Of a stretch of DNA of 5,214 nucleotides, positions 1 through 5,214 are shown piece by piece. Positions within the stretch are counted from its first letter, which is position 1; the number at the start of each line of letters is the position of its first letter. The notes below the pieces were generated by a model, which did no database searches, had not been told where the DNA came from, and worked only from the letters and a program-made list of their open reading frames with translations. The position numbers and the translations under genes are program-made. This stretch comes from Candidatus Coatesbacteria bacterium RBG_13_66_14 (GTDB lineage Bacteria > RBG-13-66-14), in contig MFAF01000121.1 of the NCBI GenBank assembly GCA_001774505.1, positions 1-5,214 on the forward strand. The letters are read 5' to 3'.

Positions 1-1
1 G

Positions 2-1111
2 GAGGAAGACGACCCCCTGCCGCCGGGCCTCCTCGTACAGGGTTTCGTATCTGCCGTAGGTGCGCAGGTCGCGGAAGAGGTGGTAGCGGCGAATTCCGGG
101 GTTCCGCTCGCCCAGCTTCAGCGAGGTGTGGACCGCCGCGGTGCAGCAGTAGCGCGAGCAATAAGTGTGGGGGTCCGGCAGGTCCTCGGAGGCCTTCTGC
201 CGACTCCCAACGCAGTGGATGAAGACGACGTCCCCGGCGGTTATCTCCGCCGTCGGATCGGCCAGCCGCTCCTCCAGCTCCGGCAGGGGGACCACCCCGG
301 GCGAGCCGTACCCGAACTCTCCGCTGCGGGGCGGGTAGAGATCGAAGCCGGTCGTAACGATGACGGCCCCGACGTTCAGGGTCATCGTTTCACCGGCGAC
401 GCGCACCTTGACCATGAAATCCCCCAGGGTGCCGCCCTTCTCGATCAGCTCGGCGTTGGTGAAGAGGGTCACGTTCTCCCGCTTTTTCACCCCGTCCACC
501 AGCTCCCCGATGAGCTCACGGCCGTCCCGGTCGTTGGGGGACATGGCCCCCCAGCGGGCGGTCCAGCCACCCGGCTCCCGCTCGCGCTCGACGAGGAACA
601 CCTCGAGCCCCAGGTCCGCCAAAAGCGTCGCCGCGCGCAGACCGGCCACCCCGGCCCCGACCACCAGGACCCGAGGGCGCGTCTCGATACGCAGGGTTTC
701 CAGGGGCCGGCTGTATAGGGTGCGGGCGATTCCGGCGCGCACAAGCCGGATGCCCTTTTCCGTTGCCGCCTCGCGGTCGTCGCGGTGGACCCAGGAGTCC
801 TGCTCCCGCAGGTTGACCTGGGTGTAGCAGTAGGGGTTGAGCCCTGCGCGCCGGGCCATGCCCTGGAACGTGTAGGTGTGGAGCTTGGGCGAGCAGGAGG
901 CGATAACCAGGCCGTCGAGCTTCTCGTTCTCGATATCCTCGATTATCTCCTGCTGGGCGGCGTCGGAGCAGGTGAACATATGGGTCCGGGCGACCGCTAC
1001 CCCGGGCTCACCCTCCACAGCCTGGCGGACCTTCTCCACGTCCACGTAGTCGGAGATGTTGCCCCCGCAATAGCAGACGTAAACCCCGATCCTTCTCTCT
1101 TTCGGGCTCAT
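2..1111 (-). CDS. HdrA/QmoB-like FAD-dependent oxidoreductase, C-terminus cut by window edge
   Basis: First 370 residues of a second HdrA-family flavoprotein; the frame is open to base 2 and the protein continues outside. It begins with the HdrA N-terminal domain missing from the preceding protein: IGVYVCYCGGNISDYVDVEK (8-27), CSDAAQ (48-53), VIASCSPKLHTYTF (69-82), AGLNPYCYTQVNLREQDSW (89-107). An FAD Rossmann motif GAGVAG (152-157) with VER (174-176) and GG (181-182) follows, then VTTGFDLYP (252-260), CVGSR (300-304) and YCSRYCC (317-323), paralleling the upstream protein. Where HdrA normally carries the FPTLDCxxC cluster motif, this one reads GGWTARWGAMSPNDRDG (181-197) with no cysteine, a feature that recalls QmoB. 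No ferredoxin motif appears between the FAD motif and VTTGFD, unlike HdrA. The ATG start at 1111 overlaps the upstream stop (ATGA), with GGAAGA a few bases before it. It probably partners the upstream flavoprotein as QmoB does QmoA. The unseen C-terminus could hold ferredoxin or MvhD-like domains. Family is sure; the QmoB assignment is tentative. Confidence 0.88.
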   Translation of the reverse strand, partial: MSPKERRIGVYVCYCGGNISDYVDVEKVRQAVEGEPGVAVARTHMFTCSDAAQQEIIEDIENEKLDGLVIASCSPKLHTYTFQGMARRAGLNPYCYTQVNLREQDSWVHRDDREAATEKGIRLVRAGIARTLYSRPLETLRIETRPRVLVVGAGVAGLRAATLLADLGLEVFLVEREREPGGWTARWGAMSPNDRDGRELIGELVDGVKKRENVTLFTNAELIEKGGTLGDFMVKVRVAGETMTLNVGAVIVTTGFDLYPPRSGEFGYGSPGVVPLPELEERLADPTAEITAGDVVFIHCVGSRQKASEDLPDPHTYCSRYCCTAAVHTSLKLGERNPGIRRYHLFRDLRTYGRYETLYEEARRQGVVFL

Positions 1112-3825
1112 CGTTTCTTCCGTATCCGTTCCACGTGGGCGGCGGCCAGGGCCGATGCCGCGCCGGCGTGGAGTATGCTGTCAGGTATATCGCGCGGTGA
1201 CGAAGCGGCGCCGGCCACGTAAACCCCCTCGACGCTGGTCCGACCGGGATCCAGCTCCTCCTCCACCTCCCGGACGAACGCGAAGTCGTCCATCTCCAGG
1301 ATCCCCTCCTTGAAGAGGGACAGCGCCTCGGGATTGGGCAACAGCCCCACCGAGAGGACGACGAGATCGTGCTCCGCCGTTTTCGTGCCCCCGGCGCCGG
1401 CAAAATCCTCGTAGAAGAGCTTCAGGTTTCCTTCATCCAGGGACTCGATGCGGCCGACCTTGCCCTTGACGAAGTACACACCCATCCCCCGCGCCTGCTC
1501 GTAGAACTCGTCATACCCCTTCCCGAAGGCGCGGATGTCTATATAATAGATTGTAATGTCGGCCAAGGGGAGGGCGCCCATTATCAACTGCGCCTGCTTG
1601 AGCGAGTACATGCAGCAGACGCGGGAGCACAGCGGCGTGCCCTCCTGGCGGTCCCGCGAGCCGGTGCACATCACGAAGGCGATGTTGTCGGGCTGCTTGC
1701 CGTCGGAGGGCCGGACCACATGGTTGAAGGGTCGGGTGGGCGAGAGCAGGCGGTCCATCTGCATGGCGGTGATGACGTTCGGGTGCTTCCCGTAGCCGTA
1801 GGTGAGCTTCCGGTGGGGGTCGTAGAGGTCAAAGCCGGTGGAAACGATTACCGAGCCCACCTCGAGGGTCTCCAGCCTTCCCTGGCGGGACAGGTCCACG
1901 GCGTCGGCGAGGCAGACGTTGACGCACTCCCGGCACTCGCTGCAACCGCCGCAGTCCAGACAACGGTTGGCGCTGTACCGGGCCTGGGCCTCGTCGAAGG
2001 TTTTCTGGAATTCTTCGAAGGTTTTGACCCGCTCGGCGGTGCTCAGCTCGGGATCGAGAATCGGGTCCCGCCGGGACACCCCCGCCGTGCGGCGCATCAC
2101 CACGGAGCTCTCCACCACCGGCAGCCGGGTGTCGAAGGGAACATCCAGGGACTCCCCGCGCAGGTAGCGGGCGATGTAGAAGGCCGCCCTCCGGCCCTGC
2201 CCCATCGCCTCGTTGATCATGGAGGGACCGTTAACCGCGTCGCCACCGGCGAAGATGCGGGGGTCGCCCGTCTGGAGGGTTCGGCGGTTCACCCGGACCG
2301 TCTTGTCGGGGTTCAAGACCAGTTCCCCGGCGAAGGGTGTCGTGTTCGGGGAGAGCCCGACGGAGAGGACCGCGAGCACCGCCATGTCTATGGGAATCAC
2401 GGTTTTTTGGCTCTCGTCGGTGGTGTACCCGGCCACGCCCCCCCGGGGATTGAACTGGATGGAGTCAACCTTCAGGCATTCCAGCCCCAGGCCCCCGTTC
2501 TCCAGGGTGACGACGCGGTTGATGGCCGTGGAGGGATAAACCTTGACGCCGTCGGCCTCCGCCTCGGAAACCTCCCAGGAGTGGGCCGGCATCTTCCCGC
2601 GGGGCTCCAGGCAAACCGTGGATACGTGGACCGCTCCCAGACGCAGCGCCGTTCGGGCCACGTCCATCGCCACGTTGCCGCCGCCGACGACGACCACCTG
2701 ACGCCCCACCTCCGGGCGCTCGCCGGAGGCCACCTGGCGGAGGAAGCTCATGCAGTCCAGGACGTTGACGAACTCCTCCCCCTCGATGCCTATCATGTTC
2801 GGCGTGCCGGCACCCACGGCCACGAACACGGCGTCGTATCCCTTGCTCTTCAACGATACCGGGGAATCCACGCGGTGGCCCGTTTTTATCTCCACGCCGA
2901 GGGCGGTGATGTTCTTGATGTCCCGGTCCAGGACCTCCTTGGACAACCTGTAGGTGGGAATGGCATAGCGAAGCATGCCGCCGGCCTGTTCCTCGGCCTC
3001 GAAGATGGTTACGCGGTACCCCGCCCGGGCCAGGTGGTACGCCGCGGTGAGCCCGGCCGGGCCGGACCCTACCACCGCCACCTTCTCCTTGCGCATCTCC
3101 TCGGGCGGCCCGTACTCAGGCTCCGGGTGGGCGGCGTAGTAGCGGTCAACCATGAAACGCTTGATGGCTCGGATGGGGACCGGACCCTCGTACCCGCCGC
3201 GGGAGCACTCCGTCTCGCAGGGCGAGTAACAGGCGCGGGAGAGGCTGCCCGGCAGCGGTGCGTCTTCCATGTGCAAATGGAAGGCCTCATCGTATCTCCC
3301 GGCGCGGACCAGCGAGACGTAACCGTGCGCCTTGACCCCCGCGGGGCAGGTGTAGGTGCAGGGCGACAGCCCGCGGCGATCTATGACGGCCTTCTTCGGC
3401 ACCGCCTGGGGGTAGGGGATATAGGCCGCCCGCCGGGGCGCCAGGCCGAAGTTGAACTCGTCCGATATGGAAACCGTACAGGCCGCCGCGCACTCGCCGC
3501 AGCCGGTGCAGGCGTCCTGGTCCACGAAAGTGGATTTGTGGTAGAGGCGGGCCAGGAAGCGACCGTCGCCGGAGGGGACGATCTCCTCGACCCGGCTGTA
3601 GGTGGCCAGGGTGATGTTGGGGTGATGCGCCGTAGCGGCCATCTTCGGCGTGGAGATGCAACTGGCGCAGTCCAGCGTGGGGAAGACCTTGCTCAACAGG
3701 ACCATCTTCCCGCCGATGCTGGACTCCTTCTCCACCACCAGCACCTTGTAGCCCATATCCCCCAGGGTGAGGGCGGACTCCATGCCGGCGATGCCAGCGC
3801 CGACAATCAGGACGTCGTAATCCAT
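1108..3825 (-). CDS. hdrA: HdrA/QmoA-like FAD iron-sulfur protein with inserted GltD/NfnB-type NAD(P)H module
   Basis: Large (905-residue) cytoplasmic flavoprotein, probably the core electron-transfer subunit. Order of parts: FAD-binding Rossmann motif GAGIAG (9-14) with GG at 38-39; HdrA-type cysteine motif FPTLDCASC (48-56); ferredoxin-type cluster CxxCxxCxxxC (106, 109, 112, 116) followed by the HdrA stretch IPYPQAVP (136-143). A GltD/NfnB-like module then spans about 152-575: iron-sulfur cysteines 156, 160, 199, 203 and 207, dinucleotide motif GSGPAG (253-258), NAD(P)H-type GGGNVAMDVAR (381-391) and FAGGDAV (525-531). HdrA sequence resumes with a six-cysteine cluster region (622, 625, 628, 631, 634, 638), VSTGFDLYDP (661-670), CTGSR (720-724) and CSRVCC (733-738). 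It lacks the N-terminal HdrA domain, as QmoA does, and has no C-terminal ferredoxin domain. ATG 3825 fits the flavoprotein N-terminus exactly; its ribosome binding site is weak, suggesting coupling to the gene 10 nt upstream. It overlaps the next gene by 4 nt (ATGA). NADH versus NADPH preference cannot be read reliably. Confidence 0.92.
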   Translation of the reverse strand: MDYDVLIVGAGIAGMESALTLGDMGYKVLVVEKESSIGGKMVLLSKVFPTLDCASCISTPKMAATAHHPNITLATYSRVEEIVPSGDGRFLARLYHKSTFVDQDACTGCGECAAACTVSISDEFNFGLAPRRAAYIPYPQAVPKKAVIDRRGLSPCTYTCPAGVKAHGYVSLVRAGRYDEAFHLHMEDAPLPGSLSRACYSPCETECSRGGYEGPVPIRAIKRFMVDRYYAAHPEPEYGPPEEMRKEKVAVVGSGPAGLTAAYHLARAGYRVTIFEAEEQAGGMLRYAIPTYRLSKEVLDRDIKNITALGVEIKTGHRVDSPVSLKSKGYDAVFVAVGAGTPNMIGIEGEEFVNVLDCMSFLRQVASGERPEVGRQVVVVGGGNVAMDVARTALRLGAVHVSTVCLEPRGKMPAHSWEVSEAEADGVKVYPSTAINRVVTLENGGLGLECLKVDSIQFNPRGGVAGYTTDESQKTVIPIDMAVLAVLSVGLSPNTTPFAGELVLNPDKTVRVNRRTLQTGDPRIFAGGDAVNGPSMINEAMGQGRRAAFYIARYLRGESLDVPFDTRLPVVESSVVMRRTAGVSRRDPILDPELSTAERVKTFEEFQKTFDEAQARYSANRCLDCGGCSECRECVNVCLADAVDLSRQGRLETLEVGSVIVSTGFDLYDPHRKLTYGYGKHPNVITAMQMDRLLSPTRPFNHVVRPSDGKQPDNIAFVMCTGSRDRQEGTPLCSRVCCMYSLKQAQLIMGALPLADITIYYIDIRAFGKGYDEFYEQARGMGVYFVKGKVGRIESLDEGNLKLFYEDFAGAGGTKTAEHDLVVLSVGLLPNPEALSLFKEGILEMDDFAFVREVEEELDPGRTSVEGVYVAGAASSPRDIPDSILHAGAASALAAAHVERIRKKR

Positions 3826-3835
3826 CTTTAGTCTT

Positions 3836-4252
3836 TTATCCGGATTCCAGTTCGTTCAAGGTTTTGGAAAACTTCTCGATGTGCGAGACGAAGGACTCGG
3901 CGCAGACGCTGCAGATGGCCGCCATCTTCAGGCGACGGGGGTCGTACCCCTTCTCCTTGAGAAGCTCCTGAGCCGCGGAGAAAACGTTGGCCGTGCGGTT
4001 GGTGCAATCGGTGACGAAGGTGCAGTCCGTCCCGTCGGCGGCGATGAAAACGCCGTCGAAACCCGTCTCGACGGCGTAAAGCACCCAGTCCGGCCGGATG
4101 CCGCTGGAGCAGGGGACGTTGAGCACCGCCACCTCGGCGGGGTAATGCATGTGGGAGCCGCCCGCCAGGTCTATCCCCGGGTCGGAGATGTTGACGGTGG
4201 AGAAGACCAGTATCCGCGGTCCGGCGCCGTCGCCCGTATCCCCTTTAGCCAC
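3836..4252 (-). CDS. Divergent MvhD/FlpD-type hydrogenase iron-sulfur subunit
   Basis: Predicted 138-residue relative of MvhD, the small [2Fe-2S] protein that passes electrons between a hydrogenase or other donor and HdrA; a homologous domain is fused to some HdrA and QmoB proteins. Family features: PGIDLAGGSHMHYPAEV (25-41), matching the G-A-D-L-A-G...YP segment; NVPCSSG (45-51), matching the MCSG motif; GVFIAADGTDCTF (67-79); and an R-x-K-M-A-x-I strand near 107-113 followed by a helix to residue 130. Oddities: the usual N-terminal CNWC pair reads TVNI here, and the first cysteine of the GCHxGDC motif is missing. Extra cysteines occur at 83 and as a CxxC at 114-117, so the cluster ligands may differ. 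The start chosen is GTG 4252, overlapping the tusA TAG by one base; the frame stays open upstream, but that part only shadows tusA. The gene ends 10 nt before the hdrA-like gene. Family is moderately sure; cluster type is unknown. Confidence 0.8.
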   Translation of the reverse strand: MAKGDTGDGAGPRILVFSTVNISDPGIDLAGGSHMHYPAEVAVLNVPCSSGIRPDWVLYAVETGFDGVFIAADGTDCTFVTDCTNRTANVFSAAQELLKEKGYDPRRLKMAAICSVCAESFVSHIEKFSKTLNELESG

Positions 4253-4506
4253 TACTTGCCCCGGCGGACGAAGATGCGCCAGAAACCGGCATCCTCGATG
4301 GTCCCCAGGTACTCGTGACCGACCTTCTTCGCCCAAAGCGGAAGGTCGCTGTTCGTGCTCTCGTCCGACGACAGGACCTCCATCACGCCCCCCATGGGCA
4401 CCGAGGGGATGGCCCGCTTGGCTTCCAAGAGCGGGCCCGGGCACGCGGTCCCGCGCGCGTCAACCGCTTTGTCCACTTTCAGGCCCTTGAGCTCGCCGGT
4501 ATCCAT
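4252..4506 (-). CDS. tusA: TusA/SirA-family sulfur carrier protein
   Basis: Small cytoplasmic sulfur carrier of 84 residues, the usual TusA length. The hallmark is DARGTACPGPLLEAK (16-30). Cys22 of the CPGP motif is the only cysteine and is the expected persulfide-bearing residue. The rest fits the two-layer alpha/beta fold: a helix after the motif, strand VMEVLSSDES (41-50), then DLPLWAKKVGHEYLG (54-68) and a final strand (75-80). The start is ATG 4506, with AAGGAG (4516-4511) only 4 nt upstream. The stop TAG shares its last base with the GTG start of the next gene (TAGTG), which implies coupled translation. TusA proteins feed sulfur to tRNA thiolation, molybdenum cofactor synthesis or dissimilatory sulfur pathways. 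Placement between a DsrE2-like gene and Hdr-like electron-transfer genes argues for a dissimilatory or energy-linked role rather than tRNA modification; this is inferred from context. Confidence 0.94.
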   Translation of the reverse strand: MDTGELKGLKVDKAVDARGTACPGPLLEAKRAIPSVPMGGVMEVLSSDESTNSDLPLWAKKVGHEYLGTIEDAGFWRIFVRRGK

Positions 4507-4535
4507 AAGTCTCCTTGACGAAATGGCGGTGCGGG

Positions 4536-4892
4536 TTAAAACGTGAGGACGACGTCCGCTTCCTCGGCATCGCTGACGAAGGTCGCCACGCCGCCGAACT
4601 CGACGCCGTCAATGAAATCGTCCTTGGTGACGCCGACGATGGGGAAGGCCGCCGAGCAGGCGATGAACTTCGCGCCGCCGTCCTGGAGCACCTTGATGAA
4701 CTCGGGGAGTGTTTTGGGTGCGCCCGAGAGCTTGATCTTCTCTGCCCCACCCTTGCGGATGATGTTCAGACCGTTCATGGTGAAGAACAGGGTCAGCTCC
4801 ATCTCCACGGCCAGGGCGCCCGAGCCCAGCATGAACGGGGGGAACGCCTTCTGGGGGTCGTCGGACCCGCAAAAAACCAGCATCTTAGCCAC
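4536..4892 (-). CDS. DsrE2-like (DsrE/DsrF superfamily) sulfur-transfer protein
   Basis: Predicted soluble 118-residue protein of the DsrE superfamily, closest to the DsrE2 (DrsE_2) branch, whose members carry or relay sulfane sulfur on a cysteine. Seen in the sequence: an N-terminal beta strand (AKMLVFCGSDD, residues 2-12), the FFTMNGLNIIRK segment (36-47) typical of this branch, a cysteine at 79 in ACSAAF where the family has its active cysteine, and the C-terminal DGVEFGGVATF stretch (95-105). Cys8 is the only other cysteine. No signal peptide or membrane segment is visible. The start is GTG at 4892, because AGGAGG (4903-4898) lies 5 nt upstream; the in-frame ATG at 4883 would be 14 nt away. 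At 118 residues it is shorter than many DsrE2 proteins, but both ends look intact. It is the first gene of the operon, 29 nt ahead of tusA. By analogy with tusA-dsrE2-hdr clusters of sulfur oxidisers it probably exchanges persulfide sulfur with TusA. The family is secure; the partner and direction of transfer are inferred. Confidence 0.87.
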   Translation of the reverse strand: MAKMLVFCGSDDPQKAFPPFMLGSGALAVEMELTLFFTMNGLNIIRKGGAEKIKLSGAPKTLPEFIKVLQDGGAKFIACSAAFPIVGVTKDDFIDGVEFGGVATFVSDAEEADVVLTF

Positions 4893-5019
4893 TTACTCCT
4901 CCTTGAGTGGACGGCATACGACAAGAGACCACGTGATTGCGCACGTACCCGGACTGAAATAAACCCGCTGTATTAAGGAGAACTGAATTCGGTGAGCTAC
5001 CAGTGATTTGACCAGCAGC
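4893..5019 (-). promoter_or_regulatory. Predicted 5' leader of the operon with hairpin and strong ribosome binding site
   Basis: Non-coding stretch between the predicted transcription start and the GTG of the first gene. Its first 24 nt (5019-4996) can fold into a 9-pair stem with three G-U pairs and a CAAATC loop. A smaller dyad, ACGTG/CACGT, lies at 4931-4946. Just before the gene is AGGAGG (4903-4898), 5 nt from the GTG start, the strongest ribosome binding site in the window. No known riboswitch class and no leader peptide was recognised. Confidence 0.35.
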
Positions 5020-5025
5020 CGCAAT

Positions 5026-5054
5026 ATGTTAACATTATCATATTCGTATGTAAA
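5026..5054 (-). promoter_or_regulatory. Putative sigma-70-type promoter for the dsrE2-tusA-hdr operon
   Basis: On the minus strand a TTTACA box (5054-5049) is followed after exactly 17 nt by TAACAT (5031-5026), a fair match to -35 and -10 consensus. It lies in the AT-rich part of the upstream region, with an A7 run (5083-5077) further upstream that could act as an UP-like element. Transcription would start near 5019, giving a leader of about 126 nt. The -10 hexamer matches only 4 of 6 consensus bases, and the organism's sigma factor preferences are unknown, so this is the best candidate rather than a firm call. Confidence 0.45.
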
Positions 5055-5061
5055 GACATAC
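5046..5061. promoter_or_regulatory. Inverted repeat overlapping the -35 box, operator candidate
   Basis: A perfect 6-bp inverted repeat, GTATGT-AAAG-ACATAC, covers the proposed -35 hexamer. A small dimeric repressor bound here would block the promoter, which is why it is listed. A known regulator family could not be matched to it, and a 6-bp dyad can arise by chance in AT-rich DNA. Confidence 0.3.
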
Positions 5062-5133
5062 TTATTCCGTTACCAGTTTTTTTAAGAACCTCACTGGTGG
5101 GGTTTTCTGCCTTTCGTATTACAGCTTCCCCTT

Positions 5134-5214
5134 GCCTCCCCGATTGAGGCGCGCCTACGGGTCAGGGAGGGGGTGTAGCTATCCCCTCCCCCCTCTGGGG
5201 GGAGGATTGGGAGG
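5134..5214. repeat. GC-rich nested palindromic element, probably an interspersed intergenic repeat
   Basis: This stretch is made almost entirely of inverted repeats: GCCTC/GAGGC (5134-5150), the 8-bp palindrome GGCGCGCC (5148-5155), GGGAGGGG/CCCCTCCC (5165-5190) and CCTCCCCCC/GGGGGGAGG with a TCT loop (5185-5205), ending in another GGGAGG (5209-5214). The last two hairpins share an arm and so exclude each other. No T-run follows any stem on either strand, so a standard Rho-independent terminator is not supported. Similar C/G-rich palindromes occur as dispersed repeats in many GC-rich genomes; whether this one is repeated cannot be seen here. The element may continue past the right edge. Confidence 0.5.

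Noticed and set aside
80..718. 212-codon plus-strand frame opposite the second flavoprotein
   Set aside because: The minus-strand frame over the same bases gives a continuous HdrA-family protein with N-terminal and FAD motifs. The plus frame has low-complexity G/P/R/A-rich content with no domain.
1369..3831. 820-codon open frame on the plus strand opposite the hdrA-like gene
   Set aside because: It lies almost wholly antisense to a gene with clear HdrA and GltD motifs and its translation resembles no known domain. It is a by-product of GC-rich codon usage, which removes stops from antisense frames.
4253..4444. N-terminal extension of the MvhD-like gene to an ATG at 4444
   Set aside because: These 64 codons lie inside tusA in another frame and have no family similarity. 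The GTG at 4252, overlapping the tusA stop, gives a protein of MvhD length.
4515..4976. Plus-strand frames across the DsrE2-like gene and leader
   Set aside because: They are antisense to a gene with clear family motifs and a strong ribosome binding site, and show no recognisable protein features.
5072..5104. ACCAGT/ACTGGT hairpin with a T7 run as a Rho-independent terminator
   Set aside because: The T-run sits in the loop rather than after the stem on the plus strand, and becomes an A-run on the minus strand. Only GGGGTTTT follows the stem and no plus-strand gene ends here.
4893..5214. tRNA, riboswitch, CRISPR array or small gene in the upstream gap
   Set aside because: No cloverleaf, no known riboswitch core, no regularly spaced repeats, and no open frame with a credible start and ribosome binding site were found on either strand.

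Overview
The window is GC-rich bacterial (possibly archaeal) DNA. All recognisable genes lie on the minus strand and form one tightly packed operon, read from right to left. The gene content (Hdr-type flavoproteins rich in iron-sulfur clusters, plus sulfur carrier proteins) points to an anaerobic or microaerophilic organism with sulfur-linked energy metabolism. The sequence does not allow a taxon to be named.

Layout from right to left: 5105-5214 is intergenic and ends in a very GC-rich cluster of nested inverted repeats, probably part of an interspersed palindromic element. 4893-5100 is a comparatively AT-rich control region with a plausible leftward promoter (5026-5054), inverted repeats and a leader of about 126 nt. 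The operon follows: a DsrE2-like protein (4892-4536), a TusA-family sulfur carrier (4506-4252), a divergent MvhD-type 'hydrogenase iron-sulfur subunit' (4252-3836), a 905-residue HdrA/QmoA-like flavoprotein carrying an inserted GltD/NfnB-type NAD(P)H module (3825-1108), and a second HdrA/QmoB-like flavoprotein that runs off the left edge (1111-2). Junctions are +29, -1, +10 and -4 nt, so co-transcription and translational coupling are very likely.

Working model (inference): DsrE2 and TusA handle protein-bound sulfane sulfur. The two HdrA-like flavoproteins and the MvhD-like protein form a soluble electron-transfer complex related to heterodisulfide reductase (Hdr), Qmo and sHdr. The inserted GltD module would give it a direct entry or exit point for NAD(P)H electrons, and so a potential for flavin-based bifurcation. 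No HdrB, HdrC or hydrogenase subunit is seen, but the operon continues beyond base 1. The most interesting points are the exact site of the GltD insertion, the rearranged cysteines of the MvhD-like protein, and the pairing of an NAD(P)H-linked Hdr/Qmo-like unit with sulfur carriers.
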